From an uncultured Alistipes sp. (GTDB taxonomy: Bacteria > Bacteroidota > Bacteroidia > Bacteroidales > Rikenellaceae), in contig CALUII010000006.1 in NCBI GenBank assembly GCA_944320665.1, forward strand, positions 1-58,420: DNA of 58,420 nt, written 5' to 3'. Of the stretch, positions 7,664-15,362 are shown in pieces (position 1 is the stretch's first letter; each line of letters opens with the position of its first letter). Under the pieces are notes generated by a model. It was given only the letters and a program-made list of their open reading frames with translations. It ran no database searches and was not told the origin of the DNA. Made by a program: the position numbers and the translations under genes.

Positions 7664-9082
7664 ATGGCACGAAAGAAAGCGAACTATCCCCTCATCGAGG
7701 GGCTCGAAATCACGACCCTCGCCGCCGAAGGCAAGGCCATGGGCCGATGGAACGACGTGGTGGTCTTCGTTCCGATGACCGTCCCGGGCGACGTGGTCGA
7801 CGTCCAGATCCGCTCGAAGCGCCGCCGCTACATGGAGGGCTTCGTGGTGCGGTATGTGCACCGCTCGCCGTTGCGTGCGGAGCCCTTTTGCGAACATTTC
7901 GGCGTCTGCGGCGGCTGCAAGTGGCAGAACCTGCCCTACGACGAGCAGCTGCGTTTCAAGACCGAGCAGGTGCGTGACCAGCTGACGCGCATCGGCAAGG
8001 TGGCCCTGCCCGAAATTGCCCCCTGCCTGGGTTCGGCCCGCACGCAGTTCTACCGCAACAAACTCGAATTCACCTTTGCCGACCGCCGCTGGCTGACGCG
8101 TGAGGAGGTGGCGTCCGGGGAGGATCTTGCGGCCGAACCGGCTCTCGGATTCCACATCCCGGGGATGTTCGACAAGGTGCTCGACATCCGCCGCTGCTGG
8201 CTGCAGGGCGATCCGTCGAACGAGATCCGTCTCGAGACCAAGCGCTTCTGCCTCGAGCACGGCTACACGTTCCACAACGCCCGCGAACACACGGGGCTGA
8301 TGCGCAACATGGTGATCCGCACGGCCTCGACGGGCGAGGTGATGGTGATCGTGGTCTTCGGGGCCGACGACCGTCCGCGCATCGAGGCGCTGCTCGACCA
8401 CCTGGCCGCGCGCTTCCCCGGGATCACGTCGCTCATGTACGTGGTCAATACCAAGTGGAACGATTCGACGGGCGACCTCGAGGCGCACTGCTACCGCGGC
8501 AAGGACCACATCATGGAGCGGATGGAGGGGCTGCAGTTCAAGGTGGGCCCCAAGTCGTTCTACCAGACCAATTCGGAACAGGCCTACATATTATATAAAG
8601 TAGCCCGCGACTTTGCCGGGCTGACCGGCACGGAGACCCTCTACGACCTCTATACGGGTACGGGTACGATCGCCAACTTCTGTGCGTCGCGCTGCGCGCG
8701 CGTGGTCGGCATCGAGTATGTGCCGGAGGCCATAGCCGATGCGAAGGTCAACTCGGCGATCAACGGCATCGAGAATACGCGCTTCTATGCCGGCGACATG
8801 AAGGAGGTGCTCACCGAGTCGTTTGTCGAGGCGGAGGGGCGTCCCGACGTGGTGATCCTCGACCCGCCGCGAGCTGGTGTCGACGAACCGGTGATCGACG
8901 TCATCCTGCGTGCCGCGCCCCGACGGATCGTCTACGTGAGCTGCAATCCCGCCACGCAGGCACGCGATCTGGCGCTGCTCGACGCCTGCTACGAGGTGCG
9001 GCGCGTGCAGCCCGTCGACATGTTCCCCCACACGCACCACGTCGAGAATGTGGTGCTGTTGGTCCGCAGGGCAGAGGCGTAG
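7664..9082 (+). CDS. rlmD: 23S rRNA (uracil-C5)-methyltransferase, RlmD/RumA family
   Basis: Cytoplasmic RNA methyltransferase of 472 residues that makes 5-methyluridine in 23S rRNA (U1939 in E. coli). A TRAM domain occupies about residues 8-66. The four iron-sulfur cysteines are visible at C76, C82, C85 (CEHFGVCGGCKWQ) and C178 (RRCWL). The AdoMet site is DLYTGTGTIANF, and the catalytic cysteine is in YVSCNPATQARDL. Some Bacteroidota carry several RumA-type paralogues, so the exact uridine is inferred. It converges on the SIMPL gene across a shared terminator. Confidence 0.93.
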   Translation: MARKKANYPLIEGLEITTLAAEGKAMGRWNDVVVFVPMTVPGDVVDVQIRSKRRRYMEGFVVRYVHRSPLRAEPFCEHFGVCGGCKWQNLPYDEQLRFKTEQVRDQLTRIGKVALPEIAPCLGSARTQFYRNKLEFTFADRRWLTREEVASGEDLAAEPALGFHIPGMFDKVLDIRRCWLQGDPSNEIRLETKRFCLEHGYTFHNAREHTGLMRNMVIRTASTGEVMVIVVFGADDRPRIEALLDHLAARFPGITSLMYVVNTKWNDSTGDLEAHCYRGKDHIMERMEGLQFKVGPKSFYQTNSEQAYILYKVARDFAGLTGTETLYDLYTGTGTIANFCASRCARVVGIEYVPEAIADAKVNSAINGIENTRFYAGDMKEVLTESFVEAEGRPDVVILDPPRAGVDEPVIDVILRAAPRRIVYVSCNPATQARDLALLDACYEVRRVQPVDMFPHTHHVENVVLLVRRAEA

Positions 9083-9114
9083 TCGGGGCCCGATCCGGCG
9101 GCCGAACTGCATGC

Positions 9115-9175
9115 AAAAAAAGCGAGGCGCACGCCCGGCTCTCCGTTGAGGAGGGCGGGTGTGCGCCTCGTCTGT
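9115..9175. terminator. Bidirectional terminator between rlmD and the SIMPL gene
   Basis: The stem core CGAGGCGCAC (9123-9132) pairs with 9161-9170 and extends several bases further with small mismatches. Seven A residues (9115-9121) give a T-run on the minus strand; the plus-strand side is weaker (TCTGTAGTT). It separates convergent genes. Confidence 0.7.
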
Positions 9176-9226
9176 AGTTGGGCGGTGCATGCTGAGGGGC
9201 GGCGCCTGCGGAGACCGCAACGGCGG

Positions 9227-9922
9227 CTACTCCTTCAGCACGAATTTCGCCTGGACGTTGTATTCGAGCCGGATCGTCCGGAAATCGAGTGCAGGCTCCG
9301 CCTCGATCGCGGCGCTTTCGGAATCCATGGCCGTCTTGGCACGCATCAGCACCGTGTTGCTCGCGTAGCGGGGCAGAATGTCGCTGTTCGAATCGTAGAT
9401 ATAGAAGCAGGGGCCGATCTGTTGTCCGATGGCTTCGGCCAGCGTGGCGGCATTCCGCCGGGCATCGCGGATCGCCTCGATGCGCACCTCGTCCTTGTAT
9501 TGCTCCAGTTGCGAGTGAGACACGCGTTCGATCCTCACGTTCGGAATGCCGATTCGGTCGAGTGCCGTGTAGACGCGTGCCACGTCGGCCGCACTGTGCA
9601 GTTCGAGCTGATAGCGTGCCGTGGCTACGGCCGCATTCTTGCGGTAGAATTCGCTCGTGAGGTCGGCCATGCGCAGCTGTTTTTCGGTGTCGATGCCGAG
9701 CTCCCGGAGTGCGGCGATCATTGCCTGCTGCTGCTCCTCGACGGTGATCTTGCCCTTCGATTCGCGTTCGTTCACGGTGATCGCCAGCCAGAAACGGTCG
9801 GGTGTGATCTCACGTTCGGCACGTCCCTGAGTCTGGATGTAGCTCGGGTAGGGGGTTTCGATTTGTGCCGCTGCGGGCAGGACCAGCAGGGCAAGGCTCA
9901 GAAGAAGGATCCAGCGTTTCAT
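9227..9922 (-). CDS. SIMPL-domain periplasmic protein
   Basis: The protein has 231 residues, with signal peptide MKRWILLLSLALLVLPAAAQ, so it is exported to the periplasm. The rest is a SIMPL (DUF541) domain, recognisable from the opening IQTQGRAEREITPDRFWLAI, then DLTSEFYRKN and RIERVSHSQLEQYKDEVRIE. SIMPL proteins are oligomeric periplasmic proteins linked to stress tolerance; their activity is not established. The frame continues upstream of 9922, but the signal peptide fixes the start. It is transcribed alone. Confidence 0.88.
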   Translation of the reverse strand: MKRWILLLSLALLVLPAAAQIETPYPSYIQTQGRAEREITPDRFWLAITVNERESKGKITVEEQQQAMIAALRELGIDTEKQLRMADLTSEFYRKNAAVATARYQLELHSAADVARVYTALDRIGIPNVRIERVSHSQLEQYKDEVRIEAIRDARRNAATLAEAIGQQIGPCFYIYDSNSDILPRYASNTVLMRAKTAMDSESAAIEAEPALDFRTIRLEYNVQAKFVLKE

Positions 9923-10094
9923 AGTCGTATGTTTTTTTGTGTGTGTGCGTACGGCGGCCCGGTTGGCGGGGTGTGGCTGTCGCTTGATATACAAACGTGC
10001 GGCAAACGGGAAAAAGTATCCGTCATGCCGTCTGCGCTGCGAAAATGCAAGGTTTATGAATGGTTCGCACCCTCGTCGGAGGGGAATAGCCCCG

Positions 10095-10130
10095 CAGTTG
10101 CAAAAAAAATACCGCTTTTTTTTGCAACTG
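10095..10130. repeat. Perfect 15-bp inverted repeat
   Basis: CAGTTGCAAAAAAAA (10095-10109) and its exact reverse complement (10116-10130) flank a 6-base loop TACCGC. The right arm contains the TTTG that serves as the likely -33 box of the peptide/lipoprotein operon. It lies between divergent genes, so it does not end an annotated transcript. It may be an operator, an attenuator or a hairpin. Confidence 0.8.
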
Positions 10131-10152
10131 TAAGAAAAAATTAAGATATTTG
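10121..10152 (+). promoter_or_regulatory. Promoter of the peptide/fimbrillin-like lipoprotein operon
   Basis: TTTG (10121-10124), a 20-base spacer, then GATATTTG (10145-10152), one base away from TAnnTTTG. Transcription would start near 10159 and leave an untranslated leader of about 170 bases before the peptide gene. Nothing else is recognised between 9923 and 10327. Confidence 0.5.
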
Positions 10153-10327
10153 TATGCAACATTGAGATGGAAAAGCATAACCTTCGTTGACGTGTAGATC
10201 CTTTTCTGCGCTCTGCGGATGACTTAAGGGACGTTGGTTCTGTCTGTTGGGTAGTCTGTGGAAGCGGGGGCGTGCTTTGAAGGGTTAGGGATATTTTTCA
10301 CGTTTAATAATTAAAATTTTTAGCAAA

Positions 10328-10468
10328 ATGAAAAGCAACAAAATGTATGTCGCACCCGAGGTATCGGTATGGGGTGTAGCTGTCGAAGAGGGTTTCGCTG
10401 TATCGGGCGAAGGAACGTTCGGCGGTGGTGTCGCAGGTTTCGAAGAGGGCGATGTGATTAATTGGTAG
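10328..10468 (+). CDS. Small peptide of 46 residues, Bacteroidales leader-like type
   Basis: ATG to TAG encodes a 46-residue peptide that begins MKSNKMYVAPEVSVWGVAVE, continues EGFAVSGEG, and ends in an acidic Gly-rich stretch with terminal NW. It has no signal peptide or membrane segment. From memory, Bacteroidales genomes contain many such peptides of 40-60 residues with the pattern Y-x-x-P-E-V ... V-x-x-E-x-G-F-A-x-S, often in front of surface lipoprotein genes; no function is established. An AT-rich stretch precedes the ATG (TTTAATAATTAAAATTTTTAGCAAA), as is usual for well-translated Bacteroidota genes. The lipoprotein gene starts 37 bases downstream, so the two are probably co-transcribed. 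Confidence 0.7.
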   Translation: MKSNKMYVAPEVSVWGVAVEEGFAVSGEGTFGGGVAGFEEGDVINW

Positions 10469-10505
10469 TCAACGGAAAGACGAAATTATTACGAAACGAA
10501 CGAAT

Positions 10506-12365
10506 ATGAAAAGAAATGTACTTCTTTTGGGGCTGGCATCGCTGATGCTGGCTTTCACGGGTTGCGCCAAGGATGACCTCGCTGACGGTCAGGTGGGCGG
10601 CAACACTACTCCCGAGGCAACGAGCGGTGTGCTGGTTGCCAGCATCGCCCAGGATCCCGCAACGCGTCTGGCCATGGGCGAGGGTAACATGGCAACATGG
10701 AGTGAGGGCGATCAGATCGCTTTGTTCTGCACCGACAAGTCCGACAACAAGATTGCATTCAACCTGACGCCGGAGAGCGTCGGCCAGAATTCGGCTACTT
10801 TCGTAGTCAACGACGGCGATGCTGAGGACTGGAACAATGCAATGATCTTGGCAACGAGTGTGCCCTATTACAATATGAACCAGCAGGTGGTTGCCGTTTT
10901 CCCGTATGAGACGACGTTTATCGATCAGCCGTCGATGAACTATACGGAGATGGCCCGTATCGGCGCAGCCATTCCCGAGACGCAGCAGTATGTCGAGGGC
11001 TCGTTCGATCCGAAAGCACTCCCGATGATCGCCATGACGACCCGTACGGAGGGTACGCTCGGTCAGGATACGTTCGAACCGATGACCTTCGTTCACCTGG
11101 GTGCTCTGGTGAAGCTGCAGTTGTTCGGTGCTGAGGAGTATACGCTTGATCATATCACGGTATCGTCTTCGATGATTGCCGGTACGTCGGTGATCGACTT
11201 CTCGAAGTGGTGGATGGATGACATCGTAACCAAGGCCCTCTGCGGCACGGGTGAGAGCCGCTCGCTGGGCGCATATAACTACAGTTCGTTCCGTATGGAG
11301 GGCAATGGTTCGGATATGATTACGCTGAATGGCCCCATTACCGTTGGAACGGAGCCTACCCCTGTCTATATCGCCATTTCGCCTGCCGGTCATACGAGCT
11401 TGACCTTTACGTTCTACAAAACGGGTGATGAGGCTCCGGTTTCGCGTACCGTTACCCTTCCGAATCCTGTGGAGGCGGGTGATCTGCTGACGCTGGCTCC
11501 GCTGTCGCTGGAGTCGGGTGAGGCTCCCGTACTGAATGCTGAGGGTTCGACGGTTTCGTGGGAGGCTCCGGCCAACGTCAAGGGCTACAGCTATCAGCTT
11601 TATGAGGGTGAGAATTATGTAGGTGGCGATGAGCTTGCTGCCGATGTTACGAGCTTAGATGTCAATTCGTTGACGCTGTATCTGCCTGCAGGTCAGCACG
11701 AACTGACCTTCAAACTGGGCGTTGAGTATACGAATGCTTCGCCTGCCCAGGCTCAGACCACGGTTACCTATACCAGCCAGGGTTATGCTCCGGGTGTATC
11801 GTACTCGGAGGCTAGCAACGCCGTAGTGATCTCCAACTGGAGCGTTGGCGAGTGGGAGACGGTAGAGTATGCCTATGTTGAAGGTCTGGACAAGACGGAG
11901 GCTGATTTTGCTGCCGCAGAGTTCAAGACTACGGATAGCGGTTCGATCAGCTGCGCTGATCTGGCATACGGAGACTATACCTTCTGCGTACGCTGCAAGA
12001 CGGCCGGTGCTGAGGGTTACACGTACGGTTATGTCAATGTTACGCTCAAAGATCCTCTGGCTACCGATGTGGTAATCGATGTCCGGATGGAGGGTAACGT
12101 AATGTACATCACGGTATCTAAGGGTCAGGATCTTGTTCAGAATGCATTGGATAGCTGGACGTTGAATCTGTCGATAAGTGGTAAGCAGGTCGGTGGTTTC
12201 GATGGAACTTGGTATGCAGAAAACGTTCTTCGTCTGGATCTGACGGATGCTTTGAATTTCGGTGATGTCGAGCCGGGTACGCATGCCATCGAGTTGGGCT
12301 ATTACAGCTACGACGATTGGGAAATGCATATCTTCTCGAATGCCGTGACGGTGACGATCGGCTAA
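10506..12365 (+). CDS. Fimbrillin-family (Mfa-like) surface lipoprotein
   Basis: Lipoprotein of 619 residues. The signal peptide MKRNVLLLGLASLMLAFTGC has its lipobox Cys at residue 20, followed by AKDD. The segment TRLAMGEGN-MATWSEGDQIALF and the next roughly 300 residues fit the Mfa-like/fimbrillin N-terminal fold, which in relatives forms pilus subunits or adhesive surface proteins. The C-terminal half (about 345-619) reads like two or three beta-sandwich modules of fibronectin type III style (VSWEAPANVKGYSYQLYEG, then VVISNWSVGEWETVEYAYV). Codon use is richer in T-ending codons (GGT, GCT, CGT, TAT) than the neighbours, which suggests high expression or a different history. No chaperone, anchor or tip pilin gene is next to it, so assembly into a fimbria is unproven. 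Confidence 0.8.
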   Translation: MKRNVLLLGLASLMLAFTGCAKDDLADGQVGGNTTPEATSGVLVASIAQDPATRLAMGEGNMATWSEGDQIALFCTDKSDNKIAFNLTPESVGQNSATFVVNDGDAEDWNNAMILATSVPYYNMNQQVVAVFPYETTFIDQPSMNYTEMARIGAAIPETQQYVEGSFDPKALPMIAMTTRTEGTLGQDTFEPMTFVHLGALVKLQLFGAEEYTLDHITVSSSMIAGTSVIDFSKWWMDDIVTKALCGTGESRSLGAYNYSSFRMEGNGSDMITLNGPITVGTEPTPVYIAISPAGHTSLTFTFYKTGDEAPVSRTVTLPNPVEAGDLLTLAPLSLESGEAPVLNAEGSTVSWEAPANVKGYSYQLYEGENYVGGDELAADVTSLDVNSLTLYLPAGQHELTFKLGVEYTNASPAQAQTTVTYTSQGYAPGVSYSEASNAVVISNWSVGEWETVEYAYVEGLDKTEADFAAAEFKTTDSGSISCADLAYGDYTFCVRCKTAGAEGYTYGYVNVTLKDPLATDVVIDVRMEGNVMYITVSKGQDLVQNALDSWTLNLSISGKQVGGFDGTWYAENVLRLDLTDALNFGDVEPGTHAIELGYYSYDDWEMHIFSNAVTVTIG

Positions 12366-12416
12366 TGGCCTGAAGATCGTGTTGCACGGCAGCATCCGAA
12401 GATGATGCCGGTCTTA

Positions 12417-12460
12417 CGAGGGAGGTTGACCCGAAACGGGTCGACTTCCCTCGATTTTTT
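12417..12460 (+). terminator. Terminator of the fimbrillin-like lipoprotein gene
   Basis: A 17-bp stem with two G-T pairs (12417-12433 with 12437-12453) closes an AAA loop and is followed by ATTTTTT. This is a strong Rho-independent terminator. Confidence 0.85.
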
Positions 12461-12546
12461 GAAAGGGAAACAAGCAGCTTTGGGGTGGAAGTCGGTCGTG
12501 TTGCCGGTTCTTGCACCATGCCCGTGGAAAATTGTTGAAATTTGCC

Positions 12547-12554
12547 TATCTTTG
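12547..12554 (+). promoter_or_regulatory. -7 box of the cdd operon
   Basis: TATCTTTG matches TAnnTTTG, 32 bases before the cdd ATG. The region upstream is AT-rich, but no exact TTTG sits at the -33 position. Confidence 0.55.
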
Positions 12555-12586
12555 TCCATCAACACCCTTAAAAAAGGAGGCCTGTT

Positions 12587-13042
12587 ATGGAACGAAAGTA
12601 CGTCTTCGAGTACGAACATTACGAAAGTCTGGCCGCTCTTCCCGAGGCCGACCGTGCACTGGTCGCCGAGGCCGAGCAGGCTACCGCACGGGCTCATGCC
12701 CCCTATTCCCACTTCTGCGTGGGGGCCGCCGCCCGCCTGCGCAGCGGCCGCGTGCTGCACGGCAGCAACTTCGAGAGCGAGGTCTTCCCTGCGGGACTCT
12801 GTGCCGAACGTTCGCTGCTCTTCTTTGCCGAGGCCAACTATGCCGACGACCCGATCGAGGCGTTGGCCATCGCTTCCAACCCTTCCGAACGCGAATGCTA
12901 CCCTTGCGGGCAGTGCCGCCAGGTGCTGCTCGACGTCGAACGCCGTCAGGGTTCCCCGCTGCGCGTGATCATGAGCGGCGGTGGTACAGCTACGGCGGTC
13001 GCATCGGCCGAGTTGCTGCTCCCCTTTACCTTCAGACTCTGA
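12587..13042 (+). CDS. cdd: Cytidine deaminase
   Basis: Cytoplasmic zinc enzyme of 151 residues that deaminates cytidine and deoxycytidine to the uridines in pyrimidine salvage. The zinc ligands C72 (GLCAERS) and C107/C110 (YPCGQCRQ) and the proton-shuttle E74 are all present. The segment APYSHFCVGAAARL is the substrate-binding motif. It is the first gene of a run with the RluA-type synthase (18 bases downstream) and dtd. Confidence 0.93.
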   Translation: MERKYVFEYEHYESLAALPEADRALVAEAEQATARAHAPYSHFCVGAAARLRSGRVLHGSNFESEVFPAGLCAERSLLFFAEANYADDPIEALAIASNPSERECYPCGQCRQVLLDVERRQGSPLRVIMSGGGTATAVASAELLLPFTFRL

Positions 13043-13060
13043 AAAATCACACCATATCCC

Positions 13061-13753
13061 ATGTTTTCACCTCAGGATATCCTCTACGAGGACAACCACC
13101 TGCTCGTGGTCAACAAACACAGCGGCGATCTGGTGCAGCCCGATCCCTCGGGTACGAGCGCACTCGAAGATCAGATCAAGGAGTTCATCCGTCGGCGTGA
13201 TGCCAAACCGGGAGCCGTATTTCTCGGCGTGGTGCATCGCATCGACCGCCCGGTGAGTGGCGCGGTGCTCTTTGCCAAGACCTCGAAGGCGCTCGCCCGC
13301 CTGAATGAGATGATCCGCGAGGGGCGGATCGACAAACGCTACTGGGCCATCGTCGAGCAGACGCCCGTACCCGAGTCGGGCGAATTGCGCCACTACATCC
13401 TTCGTGACGCCACGAGCAACCGCTCGCGTGCGTACGACGCCCCGAAGGGCGGAGCCAAGGAGGCCCGCCTGCGTTACGAAACCCTCGCACGGTCGGATCA
13501 CTACACGCTGCTCGAGATCGAACTGCTCACGGGGCGCCACCACCAGATCCGCGCCCAGCTGTCGAAGATCGGCTGCCCGATCCGCGGAGATCTGAAGTAC
13601 GGCGCCCGCCGGTCGAATCCCGGCGGCGGCATCTCGCTCCATTCGCGCAGCCTGTCGTTCGACCACCCCGTGCGTCATGAACCCGTGCGGGTCGTTGCGC
13701 CGGTCGCCGCGGAGGATGCCCTGTGGCGCTATTTCGAGGAGGCGGTGCAATGA
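13061..13753 (+). CDS. RluA-family RNA pseudouridine synthase
   Basis: Cytoplasmic enzyme of 230 residues that isomerises uridine to pseudouridine in rRNA or tRNA. The catalytic Asp is D62 in VHRIDRPVSGAVLFAKT. LLTGRHHQIRAQLSKIGCPI is the second family signature. There is no N-terminal S4 domain, so it belongs to the short RluA/RluC-like group; the target base cannot be told from sequence alone. Its TGA overlaps the dtd ATG by 4 bases (ATGA), indicating translational coupling. Confidence 0.92.
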   Translation: MFSPQDILYEDNHLLVVNKHSGDLVQPDPSGTSALEDQIKEFIRRRDAKPGAVFLGVVHRIDRPVSGAVLFAKTSKALARLNEMIREGRIDKRYWAIVEQTPVPESGELRHYILRDATSNRSRAYDAPKGGAKEARLRYETLARSDHYTLLEIELLTGRHHQIRAQLSKIGCPIRGDLKYGARRSNPGGGISLHSRSLSFDHPVRHEPVRVVAPVAAEDALWRYFEEAVQ

Positions 13754-14202
13754 GACTCTTGATTCAACGCGTACGCCGGGCCTCGGTCGAGATCGATGGC
13801 CGCGTGAAAGCCTCGATCGGTCGCGGGCTGCTCCTGCTCGTGGGCATCGAAGCGGCCGACACGGAGGAGGATATCGCCTGGCTTGCGGGCAAGGCGGCGC
13901 GCCTGCGCATCTTCGACGACGAGCAGGGGGTGATGAATCTCGACGTGCGTCAGGTCGCGGGTGAAGTGCTGGTCGTGAGCCAGTTCACGCTCTACGCCTC
14001 GACGCGCAAGGGCAACCGTCCGTCGTACGTGCGTGCGGCTCCCGAGCCGGTGTCTCGCCCGATCTACGAGCGATTCGTCGAGGCGCTTGCGGGCGAACTC
14101 GGCCACGACGTCGCTACGGGTGAATTCGGCGCCGACATGCAGGTCGAACTCGTCAACGACGGCCCCGTGACCATCTGGATCGACTCGCACTGCAAAGATT
14201 AA
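13750..14202 (+). CDS. dtd: D-aminoacyl-tRNA deacylase
   Basis: Cytoplasmic proofreading enzyme of 150 residues. It frees D-amino acids (and Gly from mischarged tRNA-Ala) from tRNA. MRLLIQRVRRASVEIDG is the typical start, SQFTLYAS holds the conserved catalytic-site motif, and NDGPVTIWIDS is the Gly-cisPro region that screens chirality. The ATG at 13750 is chosen because this N-terminus is conserved; an upstream in-frame ATG at 13723 lies inside the preceding gene. Confidence 0.95.
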   Translation: MRLLIQRVRRASVEIDGRVKASIGRGLLLLVGIEAADTEEDIAWLAGKAARLRIFDDEQGVMNLDVRQVAGEVLVVSQFTLYASTRKGNRPSYVRAAPEPVSRPIYERFVEALAGELGHDVATGEFGADMQVELVNDGPVTIWIDSHCKD

Positions 14203-14234
14203 GTGCCGAGATGTTTTTCAATTCGAATTTTTGC

Positions 14235-14242
14235 TACCTTTG
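14235..14242 (+). promoter_or_regulatory. -7 box of the YitT-family gene
   Basis: TACCTTTG matches the -7 consensus, 20 bases before the ATG at 14263. The upstream sequence is T-rich without an exact TTTG at -33. Confidence 0.5.
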
Positions 14243-14262
14243 TGGCACCTAAAATTTAATTT

Positions 14263-15231
14263 ATGAAGAGTTTGACGAAAAATCAGGTGTTGATCGGCAT
14301 CAAGGAGTACCTCATGATGACCTTCGGAATCCTGTTCTACACCTTCGCATGGATCGCCTGCATCATCCCGGCCCACGGTACGGGTGGCGGTGCAACGGGT
14401 CTGTCGCTGGTGTTGTGTGCTGCGATCGAGAATCTGTTCGGATTCCAGATCAGTATCGGTACGATGGCGTTTATCGTGAACGGTATCCTGCTGTTGTTCG
14501 CCGGATTTATCATCGGATGGAAGTTCGGTCTGAAGACCATCTTCTGTATCCTGATCCTGCCTCTGGGGCTCAACTTCTTCCAGGCCGAAGTCCCCATTCT
14601 GCAGCAGTGGCTGGTCGAGCGCGGGGGGATTGCCGCCGGATCGATCAGTATCTTCGGTAACCTGGAGCCGATCCTGCTGGTGATCATGGGTGCCCTGCTC
14701 TCGGGTGTGGGTATCTACTTCTGCCTGATGCAGGGCGGTTCGACGGGTGGTGTCGATATCGTCGCACTGCTCATCAACAAGTATCATCCGATCAACTACG
14801 GCCGCGTGGTGATCGTGCACGACTCGGCCGTCATTCTGGCGTCGCTGCTGGTCGGCAACGGCCCCGAGACGGTGATCTACGGTTTCTTGATGACGATCGT
14901 CTTCAGCGTCACGGCCGATGCCTTGCTGTCGGGTAACCAGCAGTCGAACCAGCTGATGATCATCAGCCACGAGCACGACCGTATTGCCGAGGAGATCTCG
15001 GCACAGGCTCATCGCGGAGTGACGCTGCTCGACGGCATGGGCTGGTACACGAAGGAGCCGTCGCGCGTGGTGATGGTGCTCTGCCGCAAACGCGAGACAA
15101 ACGACATCCTGAAGATTGTCAAGAACATCGATCCGTCGGCTTTCTGCTCCGTGGCATCCGTGACGGGCGTCTACGGCAAGGGCTTCGGCCTGATCGGCGG
15201 TGGCATGCTCAACGGCATGAAACTGGATTAG
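14263..15231 (+). CDS. YitT-family membrane protein (DUF161/DUF2179)
   Basis: Inner-membrane protein of 322 residues. Five or six hydrophobic segments fill about residues 15-235, including MTFGILFYTFAWIACIIPAH and a glycine-rich AHGTGGGATGLSLVL loop repeated in looser form as MQGGSTGGVDIVALL. The last 85 residues form a soluble DUF2179 domain (RGVTLLDGMGWYTKEPSRVV). The family is widespread but its transport function is not established. It has its own promoter. Confidence 0.9.
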   Translation: MKSLTKNQVLIGIKEYLMMTFGILFYTFAWIACIIPAHGTGGGATGLSLVLCAAIENLFGFQISIGTMAFIVNGILLLFAGFIIGWKFGLKTIFCILILPLGLNFFQAEVPILQQWLVERGGIAAGSISIFGNLEPILLVIMGALLSGVGIYFCLMQGGSTGGVDIVALLINKYHPINYGRVVIVHDSAVILASLLVGNGPETVIYGFLMTIVFSVTADALLSGNQQSNQLMIISHEHDRIAEEISAQAHRGVTLLDGMGWYTKEPSRVVMVLCRKRETNDILKIVKNIDPSAFCSVASVTGVYGKGFGLIGGGMLNGMKLD

Positions 15232-15362
15232 TCATCCGCGCCACCCTGCACGCCGGCACGGAGGCGGCCGGTTCCGGCATGTGCGCGGAGGGGCAGCCCC
15301 CGGCCGCGCAGGACGTATCCCCGTGTGCGACGTAGGACACATAGTAGTTGCAAGTCAGAGAG

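Noticed and set aside
10095-10130. Inverted repeat read as an invertible promoter
   Set aside because: The arms are separated by just 6 bases, so inversion would not reorient a promoter, and no invertase gene is nearby.
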